A DNA stretch of 64,000 nt from Burkholderia savannae (GTDB lineage: Bacteria > Pseudomonadota > Gammaproteobacteria > Burkholderiales > Burkholderiaceae). The stretch covers positions 1,116,001-1,180,000 of the forward strand of contig NZ_CP013417.1 in the NCBI RefSeq assembly GCF_001524445.2, read 5' to 3'. Under the pieces are notes generated by a model. It did not search any database. It was not told the origin of the DNA and saw only the letters and a list, made by a program, of their open reading frames with translations. Positions 9,017 through 18,137 of this stretch are shown here, piece after piece. A program made the translations under genes and the position numbers. How positions within the stretch are numbered: position 1 is the first letter of the stretch; every line of letters starts with the position of its first letter.

Positions 9017-9184
9017 GGCAAACGGCAAACGGCAAACGGCAAACGGCAAACGGCAAACGGCAAACGGCAAACGGCAAACGGCAAACGGCAAACGGCAAAC
9101 GGCAAACGGCAAACGGCAAACGGCAAACGGCAAACGGCAAACGGCAAACGGCGAACGGCAAACGGCGAACGGCGAACGGCGAAC
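9017..9184. repeat. VNTR, heptamer GGCAAAC x 24
   Basis: Nineteen perfect copies of GGCAAAC (9017-9149) are followed by five more units that are GGCAAAC or the variant GGCGAAC (9150-9184). The variant units lie only at the right edge, as expected for an array that expands from its other part. Confidence 0.97.
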
Positions 9185-9387
9185 GATGAGCAGCACGCAG
9201 AGAGCGGAAAACGGAAGGCGAGAGAAACAGAAAGACGGGAGCGGAAGTGCGGCAAGCGGAAACCGATGTGATCGCGGATGCAGCGAGTGCGCGCCGTCGA
9301 CGAAGAAGGTACGGCCCACCGTTCTCGCCGCTCGATGCGATTCCGATTTCGTGCGACGGTTCGCCTGCGCGCAACCGATCGGTCGTC

Positions 9388-9434
9388 ACGCAACGCAACC
9401 CAACGCGACGCGACGCAACGCAACGCAACGCAAT
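9388..9434. repeat. Degenerate pentamer repeat (ACGCA)
   Basis: About nine units of ACGCA or one-base variants such as ACCCA and ACGCG, in the non-coding gap downstream of the phospholipase C gene. Confidence 0.7.
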
Positions 9435-9612
9435 CAGGTGCGACGCGCCGTGCCGCGCGCGTCGCGCCCCGTGTTTCTCGTAACCGTTCGGCCGCCGCCG
9501 CGCGATCACGCCGCCGTGCGAGCGCCCGTCGCGCAACGGCGCGATCGCCGGCGCGCGTTGCGCTCGCCGCGCGCACCGCCGAAGCGGCGCGCGCGAGCGT
9601 GCGCGTCGACGC

Positions 9613-11715
9613 TCAGACCGTCGCGATCAGCGGATCGCTCGTGCTCGGCCGGCCCGTCTCGACGTGCCCCGCGAAGCGGCGCAGGAAGCCGTTCGGCGCG
9701 CCGTCGGAGACGGTGAGGTCGTACCAGCTGTGGCTGTCGCGCAGATCCCAGTAGTCGTTGATCCGCTGGCCGGGCTTGAGCTCGTAGACGCGCGGGCTGT
9801 CGTTGCCGTACGCGTTCGTCACCGTGAGCCGCACCGTCGCGCGGCCGCGGTTCGACAGGCGCAGCGTGACGTTGCCGTTCGCGACGTCGTAGCCGTAGAT
9901 CACTTCCGGGTTCGCGGCGAGGCCGAGCGCCGCGGCGGTCGAGCCGCGGAACTGGCACAGGAAGCCGTTCGGGCCGTAGACGGTCAGGTCGTAGATGCTC
10001 AGCGTGAGCGCCGTGCTCCACTCATCGGACAGGCGCTTGTGCGCGTCGACCGTGTACGCCCACGGGCCGTCGGGGCGATTGCCGGCCGTCACCTGGAACG
10101 ACGCGCCCGCGCGGCCCGTGTTCGCGAAGGTCAGCTTGAACTTGCCGGTCGACTTGTCGATGCGGCCGAGCACGAAGAGCTCGTACGGCAGCGCGCGCGC
10201 GGCGCGCAGGCCCGCTTCCTGTTTCGGCATCGATTGCGCGACGGGCGGCACCGGCACGTAGCTCGGATGGCGATTGCGATCGGGCGGCGCGTAGGCGCTC
10301 GTGTCGGGCAACTGCGGCCAGCTGTCGTCGGGGCTCGCGAAGTTGAACGCGGACGTGAGGTCGCCGCACACCGTGCGGCGCCACGGCGTCACGTTCGGCG
10401 CGCGCACCGAATAGCGATCGTTGAAGCGCGCCTCGACGAATTGCAGCAGCGACGTGTGATCGAACGTCTGCGAGCAGACCCAGCCGCCCTTCGTCCACGG
10501 CGACACGACGAGCATCGGCACGCGCGGCCCGAGCCCGTACGGCCCGGCCATGTGCGTCGCGTCGCCCGGGAAGATCTCGCCCGCCGCCGACACCGTCGAC
10601 AGCCCGTTGTCGCGCGATTGCGGCGCGAACGGCGGCGCGACGTGATCGAAGAAGCCGTCGTTTTCGTCGTACGTGATGAAGAGCGCGGTCTTGCTCCACA
10701 CGTCCGGATTCGACGTCAGCGCCTTCAGCACCTGCTCGACGTACCATGCGCCGTAGTTCGCCGGCCAGTTCGGGTGTTCGGAATACGCTTCCGGCGCGCA
10801 GATCCACGACACCTGCGGCAGCGTGCCGTTCTTCACGTCCTGCTGCAGCACGTCGAAGAGGGTGCCGCCCGCGCTGACGTTGGTGCCCGTGCGGGCCTTG
10901 TCGTACAGCGGCGTGCCCGGCTGCGCGTTGCGGTACTGGTTGAAGTAGAGGAGCGAGTTGTCGCCGTAGTTGCCGATGTACGGATTCTGCGTCCAGCCCC
11001 ACGAGCCCGCCGCGTCGAGGCCCGTGCCGACGTCCTGATAGATTTTCCACGACACGCCCGCCTGCTCGAGCGTCTCCGGATACGTGCTCCAGCCGTAGCC
11101 TTTCTCCTCGTTGCCGAGCACGGGGCCGCCGCCCGCGCCGTCGTTGCCGACGTAGCCGGTCCACATGTAGTAGCGGTTCGGATCGGTCGAGCTCGGGATC
11201 GAGCAGTGGTACGCGTCGCAGATCGTGAACGCGTCGGCGAGCTGGTAGTGGAACGGGATGTCGTCGCGCTCGAGGTACGCCATCGTCGTCGTCCCCTTGT
11301 TCGCGATCCAGCGGTCGTAGCGGCCCTTGTTCCAGGCGCCGTGCATGTCCTGCCAGCCGTGCGGCAGATCCTGCAGGAACTGCATGCCGAGATTCGACGC
11401 GTCCGGATGGAACGGCGGCAGCTCGGCCGGGCCGAGGAGCACCGGTTGATGGAACACCGACTTGCCGTTCTGCATCACGAGCGGGCGCGGATCGCCGAAG
11501 CCGCGCACGCCGCGCAGCTTGCCGAAGTAATGGTCGAACGAGCGGTTTTCCTGCATCAGGATCACGATGTGCTCGATGTCGCGGATCGTGCCGGTGCGGC
11601 GGTTCGCGGGAATCGCGAGCGCTTCGCGGATCACGGGCGGAAAGAGCTGCAAGGCGGCGGCGCCCGCCGTGCCGGCGGCGAGGCGCAGAAAGTCGCGGCG
11701 ATTCTGATTGGTCAT
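9613..11715 (-). CDS. plcN: Phosphocholine-type phospholipase C, Tat-exported
   Basis: A 700-aa protein of the acid phosphatase/phospholipase C family. A twin-arginine signal, RRDFLRLAAG, starts at residue 6. The catalytic-region motif ENRSFDHYFG is at 56-65, and the metal-binding region with TYDENDGFFDHVAPP is near 355. Two C-terminal DUF756-type repeats, each ending in a YDLTV...NGF pattern, occupy about 505-610 and 610-690. These features define the phosphocholine-hydrolysing enzymes known as PlcH/PlcN in Pseudomonas and Plc-1/2/3 in Burkholderia. It cleaves phospholipids outside the cell, giving diacylglycerol and a phospho-head group, and supports phosphate scavenging and host membrane attack. 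Which Burkholderia paralogue this is cannot be settled here. The gene is monocistronic. Confidence 0.93.
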   Translation of the reverse strand: MTNQNRRDFLRLAAGTAGAAALQLFPPVIREALAIPANRRTGTIRDIEHIVILMQENRSFDHYFGKLRGVRGFGDPRPLVMQNGKSVFHQPVLLGPAELPPFHPDASNLGMQFLQDLPHGWQDMHGAWNKGRYDRWIANKGTTTMAYLERDDIPFHYQLADAFTICDAYHCSIPSSTDPNRYYMWTGYVGNDGAGGGPVLGNEEKGYGWSTYPETLEQAGVSWKIYQDVGTGLDAAGSWGWTQNPYIGNYGDNSLLYFNQYRNAQPGTPLYDKARTGTNVSAGGTLFDVLQQDVKNGTLPQVSWICAPEAYSEHPNWPANYGAWYVEQVLKALTSNPDVWSKTALFITYDENDGFFDHVAPPFAPQSRDNGLSTVSAAGEIFPGDATHMAGPYGLGPRVPMLVVSPWTKGGWVCSQTFDHTSLLQFVEARFNDRYSVRAPNVTPWRRTVCGDLTSAFNFASPDDSWPQLPDTSAYAPPDRNRHPSYVPVPPVAQSMPKQEAGLRAARALPYELFVLGRIDKSTGKFKLTFANTGRAGASFQVTAGNRPDGPWAYTVDAHKRLSDEWSTALTLSIYDLTVYGPNGFLCQFRGSTAAALGLAANPEVIYGYDVANGNVTLRLSNRGRATVRLTVTNAYGNDSPRVYELKPGQRINDYWDLRDSHSWYDLTVSDGAPNGFLRRFAGHVETGRPSTSDPLIATV

Positions 11716-12097
11716 GTTGTCGCTTCCTTGTCTGGAGTGGGGCGAGACCGCCGGAGCGGCAGCGGCCGAAGGGGAGTTGGTCGCGATGCGTGATGCCGTC
11801 TTGCGCGGCAGCGCCGCCGCGCAACGCCGCCGGGAGGATATCGGGGAAACGGTGTCATCCGGATGAACGTGCGCCGGTGCGCATGCGGATGCCGTGTCGC
11901 GCGCGCGAGCGCGACGGCGCTCGCCGGCGCGGCGAGACGGGCGCAGGGGGGCCGGCGAGATTTCGTCGTGTGGCGCGAGCGGGCCCGCGACGCGCGCGGC
12001 CGACGTCTCGACGAAGGCGCGCGCGCCGATTGCAGCGGTGGCCGCGAGGAAGGTGGTTGCGGTGAGGTTGAGGGTGAAGGCGACGGCAACTGCGACA

Positions 12098-12277
12098 GCG
12101 GAGACGGCGGAGACGGCGGAGACAGCGGAGACAGCGGAGACAGCGGAGACAGCGGAGACAGCGGAGACAGCGGAGACAGCGGAGACGGCGGAGACAGCGG
12201 AGACGGCAGAGACGGCAGAGACGGCGGAGACAGCGAGGACAGCGAGGACAGCGAGGACAGCGAGGACAGCGAGAGCG
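12098..12277. repeat. VNTR, nonamer GCGGAGACA/G then GCGAGGACA, about 20 units
   Basis: Fifteen units of GCGGAGACR or GCAGAGACG (12098-12232), four of GCGAGGACA (12233-12268) and one decayed unit. Being a multiple of three, the array leaves long open frames on both strands (TAE, SP or GDS repeats). It lies between the phospholipase C start (11715) and the pdxY stop (12364). The rest of that gap (11716-12097) shows no gene. Confidence 0.95.
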
Positions 12278-12363
12278 GCGAGAACCCCCCACGCGGCGGC
12301 GTCCGGTGCAAAAGCGCGCGACGGAGCGTGCGGGTCAACACGCGGACGGGTGCGCGCGCCGCA

Positions 12364-13227
12364 TCAATCCGCGCCCGTGACCCAGGCGCCGAACCACTCG
12401 CTCGGCTGCGCGATTTCGTCCTGCGCGGCGACGAGCTCGAGCTCGTAGCGCCGCGCGTCGTAGGTCGCCTTCACGACCGCATGCACGGCGGCGAGCGTGT
12501 GCTCGAACGCGGCGCGCACGCTGTCGCCGCGCAGCCGCCGCGCGACGAAGACCGCGCTCGTCAGGTCGCCGACGCCGACCGGATGCCGCGGAAACGCATA
12601 CAGCGGGCGCTGGCCGATCCACGCTTCGGTTTCGGTGACGACGAGCATGTTGAAACGGTCGGCAGGGCTGTTGCGGTCGTGCAGATGCTTGACGAGGATC
12701 ACCTGCGGGCCGCGGCGAATGATCGAGCGGCACGCGTCGACCGCCTCCGCGACCGTCTCGACGCGCTTTCCGGCGAGCTTCTGCAGTTCGCCGTGATTGG
12801 GCGCCATGCCGTCCGCGAGCTCGGGCAACTCGGCGACGATGAACTCCTCGACGCCGGGCTCCGGGCGGATGCCGCCCGTCTGGCCCATCGCGGGATCGCA
12901 GAAGTACCACGCATTCGGGTTCGTCGCCTTCACGGTGCGCACGATCTCGACGGCCGCGCGCGCCTGCGCGGGCGAGCCGAGGAAGCCCGAGAGGACCGCG
13001 TCGCAGCGCTTGAGCGCGCCGATCGCCGCGATGCCGTCGACGAGCTGCTCCATCTTCGCCGCGTCGATCGCGCTGCCCGCCCAATGACCGTACTGCATGT
13101 GGTTCGACAACTGCACGGTGTTGAGCGGCCACACGTTGACGCCGAGCCGTTGCATCGGAAACACCGCGGCGCTGTTGCCCGCATGGCCGTAGATGACGTG
13201 CGACTGAATGCTGAGGACGTTTTTCAT
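12364..13227 (-). CDS. pdxY: Pyridoxal kinase
   Basis: A 287-aa ribokinase-fold enzyme, the usual length for PdxY. It phosphorylates pyridoxal to pyridoxal 5'-phosphate in the vitamin B6 salvage pathway. The substrate-binding loop is [11 protein letters not shown] near residue 14, and the phosphate/ATP segment near 219 is [12 protein letters not shown] with the catalytic Asp. The ATG complement at 13225-13227 begins [11 protein letters not shown], the standard PdxY start. Longer open frames extend upstream but lack homology. It is divergent from the alpha/beta hydrolase gene. Confidence 0.93.
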   Translation of the reverse strand: MKNVLSIQSHVIYGHAGNSAAVFPMQRLGVNVWPLNTVQLSNHMQYGHWAGSAIDAAKMEQLVDGIAAIGALKRCDAVLSGFLGSPAQARAAVEIVRTVKATNPNAWYFCDPAMGQTGGIRPEPGVEEFIVAELPELADGMAPNHGELQKLAGKRVETVAEAVDACRSIIRRGPQVILVKHLHDRNSPADRFNMLVVTETEAWIGQRPLYAFPRHPVGVGDLTSAVFVARRLRGDSVRAAFEHTLAAVHAVVKATYDARRYELELVAAQDEIAQPSEWFGAWVTGAD

Positions 13228-13409
13228 GATCGAGTGTGCCTGCGCGCGGCGGGCTCGTCGGACTACGTCGAACGATACATGACTTTTCCGCATTCGCGGA
13301 AACATCTGGTAATACAGTAACGAGGGTGTCGTCAGCCCGTCGAAAGTAAAATTGCGTGCGGCCCGCGCGAATGTCCGGCCGGCCGTTTCCTTCTCTCTTC
13401 TCGGCTTCG

Positions 13410-14681
13410 ATGATGTTCCAGATTCGCATAATGCGGTTCGCGCGGCTCGCCGCGATGTCCGCGGCCGCCGCGGTGACGGCGATGCCGCAAGCGCCGGCGT
13501 GCGCAAGCACGCCGGTCGTCGCGGGCGCGCCGTCGGCACGCGCATCCGCGCCGTCGGCGGCCGTTGCGGGCGTCGTCCCGGGCGCTGCTTTGGCCACGGC
13601 TTCGGGCGCCGCATCGGCCACGACCTCGGCCGCGACCTCGGCTACGCCGCAAGCCGGCGCGGCGTCCGCCGTCGCCGCGCCGGCGAGCGCCGCCGCGCGC
13701 GCGAAGGGCGACGGCCCGGCGTACGGCGCGGAGCTCGAGGGCTTCGCGTATGCGTATCCGGTGCATCGCTACGCGTTCACGTCGCAGCGCGAAACGCTGC
13801 AGATGGCGTACCTCGACGTGCTCCCCAGGCGCCCGAATGGCCGCACCGTCGTGCTGCTGCACGGGAAGAACTTCTGCGCGGGCACCTGGGAGCAGACGAT
13901 CGACGTGCTCGCGAAGGCGGGCTACCGCGTCGTCGCGCCCGACCAGATCGGCTTTTGCAAGTCGACGAAACCCGCGCGCTATCAGTACAGCTTCCAGCAG
14001 CTCGCGCACAACACGCACGCGTTGCTCGAATCGATCGGCGTGAAGGAGGCGACGATCGTCGGTCACTCGACGGGCGGCATGCTCGCGGTGCGCTACGCGC
14101 TGATGTACCCGAAGGACACGCAGCAGCTCGTGCTCGTCAACCCGATCGGCCTCGAGGACTGGAAGGCGCTCGGCGTGCCGCCGCTGTCAGTCGACTACTG
14201 GTACGCGCGCGAGCTGAAAACGACCGCGGACGGCATTCGCCGCTACGAGCAGCGCACGTACTACGCGGGCGGGTGGTCGCCCGCCTACGAGCGCTGGGTG
14301 CAGATGCTTGCTGGCATGTATCGCGGGCCGGGGCGCGACGCCGTCGCGTGGAACTCGGCGCTCGTCTACGACATGATCCTCACGCAGCCGGTCGTCTACG
14401 AATTCGGCGCGATCACGGTGCCGACGCTGCTCCTCATCGGCGACAAGGACACGACCGCGATCGGCAAGGACGTCGCGCCGCCCGACGTGCACGCGAGGCT
14501 CGGCCATTATCCGGCGCTCGCGAAGCGCGCGCAGGCGGCGATTCCGGGCGCGGTGCTCTACGAATTTCCGGCGCTCGGCCACGCGCCGCAGATCCAGGAC
14601 CCGGCGACTTTCCACAAGGCGCTGCTCGACGGGCTCGCGGACGCGAGGCCCGCGCACGCGGCGCGCGCGCCAAGCGAATAG
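13410..14681 (+). CDS. Exported alpha/beta hydrolase
   Basis: A 423-aa protein counted from 13410. A signal-like N-terminus [20 protein letters not shown] starts 7 residues in, at 13431, which is an equally good start. An Ala/Ser/Pro-rich stretch of about 70 residues precedes the catalytic domain. The oxyanion segment LHGKNFCAG, the nucleophile elbow GHSTGG with Ser220, an acidic residue in GDKDTT near 345 and His391 in LGHAP give a complete triad. It is an esterase, lipase or haloperoxidase-like hydrolase in the periplasm or outside. The substrate is unknown. No ribosome-binding site clearly decides between the ATG codons at 13410, 13413 and 13431. Confidence 0.82.
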   Translation: MMFQIRIMRFARLAAMSAAAAVTAMPQAPACASTPVVAGAPSARASAPSAAVAGVVPGAALATASGAASATTSAATSATPQAGAASAVAAPASAAARAKGDGPAYGAELEGFAYAYPVHRYAFTSQRETLQMAYLDVLPRRPNGRTVVLLHGKNFCAGTWEQTIDVLAKAGYRVVAPDQIGFCKSTKPARYQYSFQQLAHNTHALLESIGVKEATIVGHSTGGMLAVRYALMYPKDTQQLVLVNPIGLEDWKALGVPPLSVDYWYARELKTTADGIRRYEQRTYYAGGWSPAYERWVQMLAGMYRGPGRDAVAWNSALVYDMILTQPVVYEFGAITVPTLLLIGDKDTTAIGKDVAPPDVHARLGHYPALAKRAQAAIPGAVLYEFPALGHAPQIQDPATFHKALLDGLADARPAHAARAPSE

Positions 14682-14853
14682 GCGCGACCGCCGGAAGGCG
14701 GCGTGGCAGGGCGGGGCGGACGGCGGACCGGGGGGCGCGCGTGGCTCGTCCTGTTCGCGTTCGCGGCGGATTCGGCGGTCGTTCGTCGGCCGCTTTGTTG
14801 GCACTTTCGTGCACGAAGATACGCGCGTTGCCGACAGATGTATCGTCGTTGCC

Positions 14854-14931
14854 GCATCCGCATCCGCATCCGCATCCGCATCCGCATCCGCATCCGCATC
14901 CGCATCCGCATCCGCATCCGCATCCGCATCC
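14854..14931. repeat. VNTR, hexamer GCATCC x 13
   Basis: Thirteen perfect copies of GCATCC, in the gap between the alpha/beta hydrolase and the luciferase-like oxidoreductase. The converging genes end at 14681 and 15153. Confidence 0.97.
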
Positions 14932-15039
14932 GTGGGCGTAGCCGGAGCAAGATCCGCAGCAATAGCGGCATCTGCGTCAGCGGCGACGTTACCGATGACG
15001 ACGCCGACGCCGGCGCTGATATCGCATCTAGATCTATAC

Positions 15040-15135
15040 CGCCACCGCCACCGCCACCGCTGCCATCGCCATCGCCATCGACATCGCCATCGACATCGAC
15101 ATCGACATCGACATCGACATCGACATCGACATCGC
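15040..15135. repeat. Hexamer tandem repeat (CCACCG, CCATCG, ACATCG types)
   Basis: About 16 hexamers that change step by step from CCACCG through CCATCG to ACATCG. The array ends 18 bp before the stop of the luciferase-like gene. A minus-strand frame through it encodes a meaningless Met-Ser repeat tail. No gene is seen in the rest of 14682-15152. Confidence 0.92.
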
Positions 15136-15152
15136 GCCGCCGCGCCTCCCCA

Positions 15153-16163
15153 TCAACCCGCGACCTCGTCGCGAAGCGCGTCGCGCACCTGCGCGGCGAT
15201 CTCGTACGAGCGCACCCGCGCGCCGTGATCGTAGATCTGCGCGGCGACGATCAACTCGTCCGCGCCCGTCTGCGCGATCAGCCGGCGCAGCCGCTCGCGC
15301 ACCGTATCGCGCGAACCGACCGCCGCGAACGACAGCGCCTGCGCGACGCTCGCGAGCTCCTGCTCGGTCGCGCCGAGCGCATCGAGCGACTCGACGGGCG
15401 GCGGCAACTGCCCGGGCGTGCCGCGCCGCAGCTTCAGGAACTGCTGCTGCAGAGACGTGAACAGGCGCCGCGCGTCGTCGTCGGTGTCGGCGGCGAACAC
15501 GTTCACGCCGACCATCGCATACGGCTTCGCGAGCGCCGCGGACGGCCGGAACTGCGCGCGGTACACGTCGAGCGCGCGCATCAGGTAGTCGGGCGCGAAG
15601 TGCGACGCGAACGCGAACGGCAAGCCGAGCATCGCGGCGAGCTGCGCGCTGAAGAGGCTCGAGCCGAGCAGCCAGATCGGCACGTTCAGGCCGGCGCCCG
15701 GCACCGCGCGCACGCGCTGGCCCGGGGCGGGCGCGGCGAAGTAGCGCTGCAGCTCGACGACGTCGTCCGGGAACGCATCCGCGCTGCCGATGAGGTCGCG
15801 CCGCAGCGCGCGGGCCGTCGTCTGATCGGTGCCGGGCGCGCGCCCGAGGCCGAGATCGATGCGCCCGGGGTACAGCGACGCGAGGGTGCCGAACTGCTCG
15901 GCGATCACGAGCGGCGCGTGGTTCGGCAGCATCACGCCGCCCGAGCCGACGCGGATCGTCTGCGTCGCGCCCGCGACGTGGCCGATCACGACCGCGGTCG
16001 CGGCGCTCGCGATGCCGGGCATGTTGTGGTGCTCGGCGAGCCAGTAGCGGCGATAGCCGAGGCGCTCGGCGTGGCGGGCGAGGTCGACGGAATGGCGAAA
16101 CGCCTGTGCGGCGTCGGCGCCGGCGGGAATCGGCGCGAGGTCGAGAACGGAGAACGGGATCAT
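15153..16163 (-). CDS. LLM-class flavin-dependent oxidoreductase (luciferase-like)
   Basis: A 336-aa protein with the bacterial luciferase-like fold. It begins [15 protein letters not shown], the typical start of the MsnO8/YhbW subgroup. It shows YWLAEHHN near residue 49, the [20 protein letters not shown] stretch near 75 and [11 protein letters not shown] near 105. These enzymes use reduced FMN and O2 to oxygenate small molecules; the substrate is unknown. The start at 16161-16163 fits the family, and the longer frame to 16244 adds an unrelated Ala-rich leader. It is single, convergent with the alpha/beta hydrolase. Confidence 0.88.
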   Translation of the reverse strand: MIPFSVLDLAPIPAGADAAQAFRHSVDLARHAERLGYRRYWLAEHHNMPGIASAATAVVIGHVAGATQTIRVGSGGVMLPNHAPLVIAEQFGTLASLYPGRIDLGLGRAPGTDQTTARALRRDLIGSADAFPDDVVELQRYFAAPAPGQRVRAVPGAGLNVPIWLLGSSLFSAQLAAMLGLPFAFASHFAPDYLMRALDVYRAQFRPSAALAKPYAMVGVNVFAADTDDDARRLFTSLQQQFLKLRRGTPGQLPPPVESLDALGATEQELASVAQALSFAAVGSRDTVRERLRRLIAQTGADELIVAAQIYDHGARVRSYEIAAQVRDALRDEVAG

Positions 16164-16836
16164 GGCGACGGCGGAACCGATGGCGTAGGGGGACGGAACA
16201 TGGGCCGACGCGCGTGCGGCGCGGCCCACCGGTGATGCGTGCACACAACAGTTGCCGCTGATTGTGCCAAAGCGCTCCGGATCGCGTCGGCGGCCGAAAG
16301 ATATCCCTGCCGTCGTCAGGGGCGAGCCGCGGCGTCAACTTGACGCGGAGCGGCGCGAAAGATTGTTCTGTAATAGACTGTAATCGCAAGAAATTTGATG
16401 AAATCCGGGACGATTTGGCTCGAATATTTCATCTGGTACAAAAATCCACAGAAACCCTTACGTTTTGGACAGCGTGCTTCCTGCAAAGCGCTTACGCTAA
16501 GAGGAGGGCAATTGCGCGGAAATTGATTGCATCTGCGTGGATTTGCCGTTCAGAAACAGTGCTTTTCGGTACGCGCGGCAAGCGCTGCCCGCGCGTCGCT
16601 GCTAAAATTCGCGGCCTACACACCAATCGCGCTCACGGATTCCGTTCAATTCTCCCTGCGCTTGCCGCGAAAAGCCGCACGAGGAGCCTCGGGATTGCGG
16701 CCGTACGGCCGGTTCCGGTGCGTTGCGCGTCGTTGAAAGTGCAAGTAAGAGGAGTTGGGATCGTGTTCGAATTCGTCCCCGCCGAAGCATCGTGTCCCCG
16801 TTTCGCCCGCCGTCCGATCGTTCGGAGGCGAGCGGC
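16164..16836. other. Intergenic region (673 bp), no gene seen
   Basis: It lies between the divergent LLM oxidoreductase and the hpn operon. The middle (about 16370-16560) is clearly lower in GC than its surroundings, which suggests promoter DNA for hpnI. No convincing open frame, tandem repeat or hairpin with a T tract was found. Confidence 0.5.
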
Positions 16837-18015
16837 ATGACGGAATCGCTTTCCATCGTCGGGTGGGTGCTGCTCGCGCTCACCTGCGCATCGTGCGGCT
16901 ATGCGGTGCTCGCGGCGTTCGCGCCGGCGCCGCGCACGCCGCGCACGGCCGTGCGCGACGGCTTCGAGCCCGTCAGCGTGCTGAAGCCGCTGTGCGGGGC
17001 GGAGCCGCATCTGTACGAAAATCTCGCGACCTTCTGCGAGCAGCGGCATCCGCGCTACCAGTTGCTGTTCGGCGTCGCGTCGGCGGCCGATCCGGCCATC
17101 GCCGTCGTGCGGCGGCTGCAGGCCGATTATCCCGACTGCGACATCGAGCTCGTGATCGACGCGCGCGTGTACGGCTCGAACCTGAAGGTCAGCAACCTCG
17201 TCAATCTCGCCGAGCGCGCGCGCCACGGCCGCATCGTGATCGCCGACAGCGACATCGCGGTCGAACCCGATTATCTGACGCGCGTGACCGCGCCGCTCGC
17301 CGATGCGTCGGTGGGCGTCGTCACTTGCCTGTATCATGCGCGCAGCGTCGGCGGCTTCTGGACGCGGATCGGCGCGCAATTCGTCGATGCGTGGTTCGCG
17401 CCGTCGGTGCGGATCACCCACCTCGGCGGGTCGAGCCGCTTCGGATTCGGCGCGACGCTCGCGTTGACGCGCGCGACGCTCGATACGATCGGCGGCTTCA
17501 AGGCGCTGAAGGACGAACTCGCGGACGACTACTGGCTCGCCGAGCTGCCGCGTCGGCTCGGGCTGCGCACGGTGCTCTCCGAGGTGAACGTGGCGACCGA
17601 CGTCGCGGAGCCGTCGTTCGCGCCGCTCTGGCTGCGCGAGACGCGCTGGCTGCGCACGATCCGCTCGCTGAATCCGGCGGGTTTCGCTTTCCTGTTCATC
17701 ACGTTCACCGCGCCGTGGCTCGCGGCCGGCGCGGCGCTCGCGGCGTGGCTCGGCCCGGCGTCGGCGGCGGGTGCCACGGCCGGCGCGGCCGCCGCGATCG
17801 GCACGCTCGCGCGGCTCGCGCTGCATGCGCGCGGCTCGGCCGGCTGGCGTGCGTTCTGGCACGATTTGCCGCTCGTGCCGGTGCGCGACGCGCTGCTCGC
17901 GCTCGAGTGGCTCGTCGCCGCGTTCGGCACGCAGGTCGTGTGGCGGGGCGCCAGGATGACGGTCGTCGGCGGCGACGCGCGCGCGACCGTCGTCGAAGCG
18001 GGCGACGGGCGCTGA
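16837..18015 (+). CDS. hpnI: Hopanoid-biosynthesis glycosyltransferase HpnI
   Basis: A 392-aa family 2 (ceramide glucosyltransferase-like) enzyme. An N-terminal membrane segment (about 6-30) precedes the GT2 domain with PVSVLKPLCG near 49, the metal-binding IADSDIAVEPD near 133-143 and the acceptor-side RETRWLRT near 268. Two or three hydrophobic C-terminal helices follow. HpnI is known to transfer N-acetylglucosamine to the bacteriohopanetetrol side chain. ATG 16837 has GGAGG at 16824-16828; the frame open upstream has no such signal. It begins the hpnI-J-K-L set. Confidence 0.93.
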   Translation: MTESLSIVGWVLLALTCASCGYAVLAAFAPAPRTPRTAVRDGFEPVSVLKPLCGAEPHLYENLATFCEQRHPRYQLLFGVASAADPAIAVVRRLQADYPDCDIELVIDARVYGSNLKVSNLVNLAERARHGRIVIADSDIAVEPDYLTRVTAPLADASVGVVTCLYHARSVGGFWTRIGAQFVDAWFAPSVRITHLGGSSRFGFGATLALTRATLDTIGGFKALKDELADDYWLAELPRRLGLRTVLSEVNVATDVAEPSFAPLWLRETRWLRTIRSLNPAGFAFLFITFTAPWLAAGAALAAWLGPASAAGATAGAAAAIGTLARLALHARGSAGWRAFWHDLPLVPVRDALLALEWLVAAFGTQVVWRGARMTVVGGDARATVVEAGDGR

Positions 18016-18137
18016 AGGGCGCGCGACACGGCGCGACACATATACGGGATGCGCGGGCGGCCACGGGCCGCCCGCGGTTTTCGAAACATTTGTACTGGAA
18101 CGAATTGATATCTATGCAGCAGGCTACCGGAGCATTC

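Larger units (their letters stand above)
8623..9612. other. Long intergenic region (990 bp) with VNTR, no gene seen
   Basis: It lies between the binding-protein start and the phospholipase C stop. It holds the heptamer array at 9017-9184 and a looser run of ACGCA-like pentamers at about 9388-9434. The open frames here of up to about 280 codons come from the repeat, which has no stop in any frame, and have no coding character elsewhere. Confidence 0.7.

Noticed and set aside
9017..9184. CRISPR array
   Set aside because: Units are 7 bp and directly joined without spacers; no cas genes are present.
8731..9576. Frames of about 280 codons with PFAVCRL or TANGKRQ repeats, which look like a repeat protein
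   Set aside because: The heptamer array has no stop in any frame; there is no start signal and no coding character outside it.
11712..12341. 209-aa Ser/Pro-Leu repeat protein on the minus strand and a TAE-repeat frame on the plus strand
   Set aside because: Both are made by the nonamer VNTR, and the frames open equally on both strands.
15034..16389. 451-aa frame ending in a Met-Ser repeat across the luciferase-like gene
   Set aside because: Wrong frame of the LLM gene; the Met-Ser tail is the hexamer repeat.
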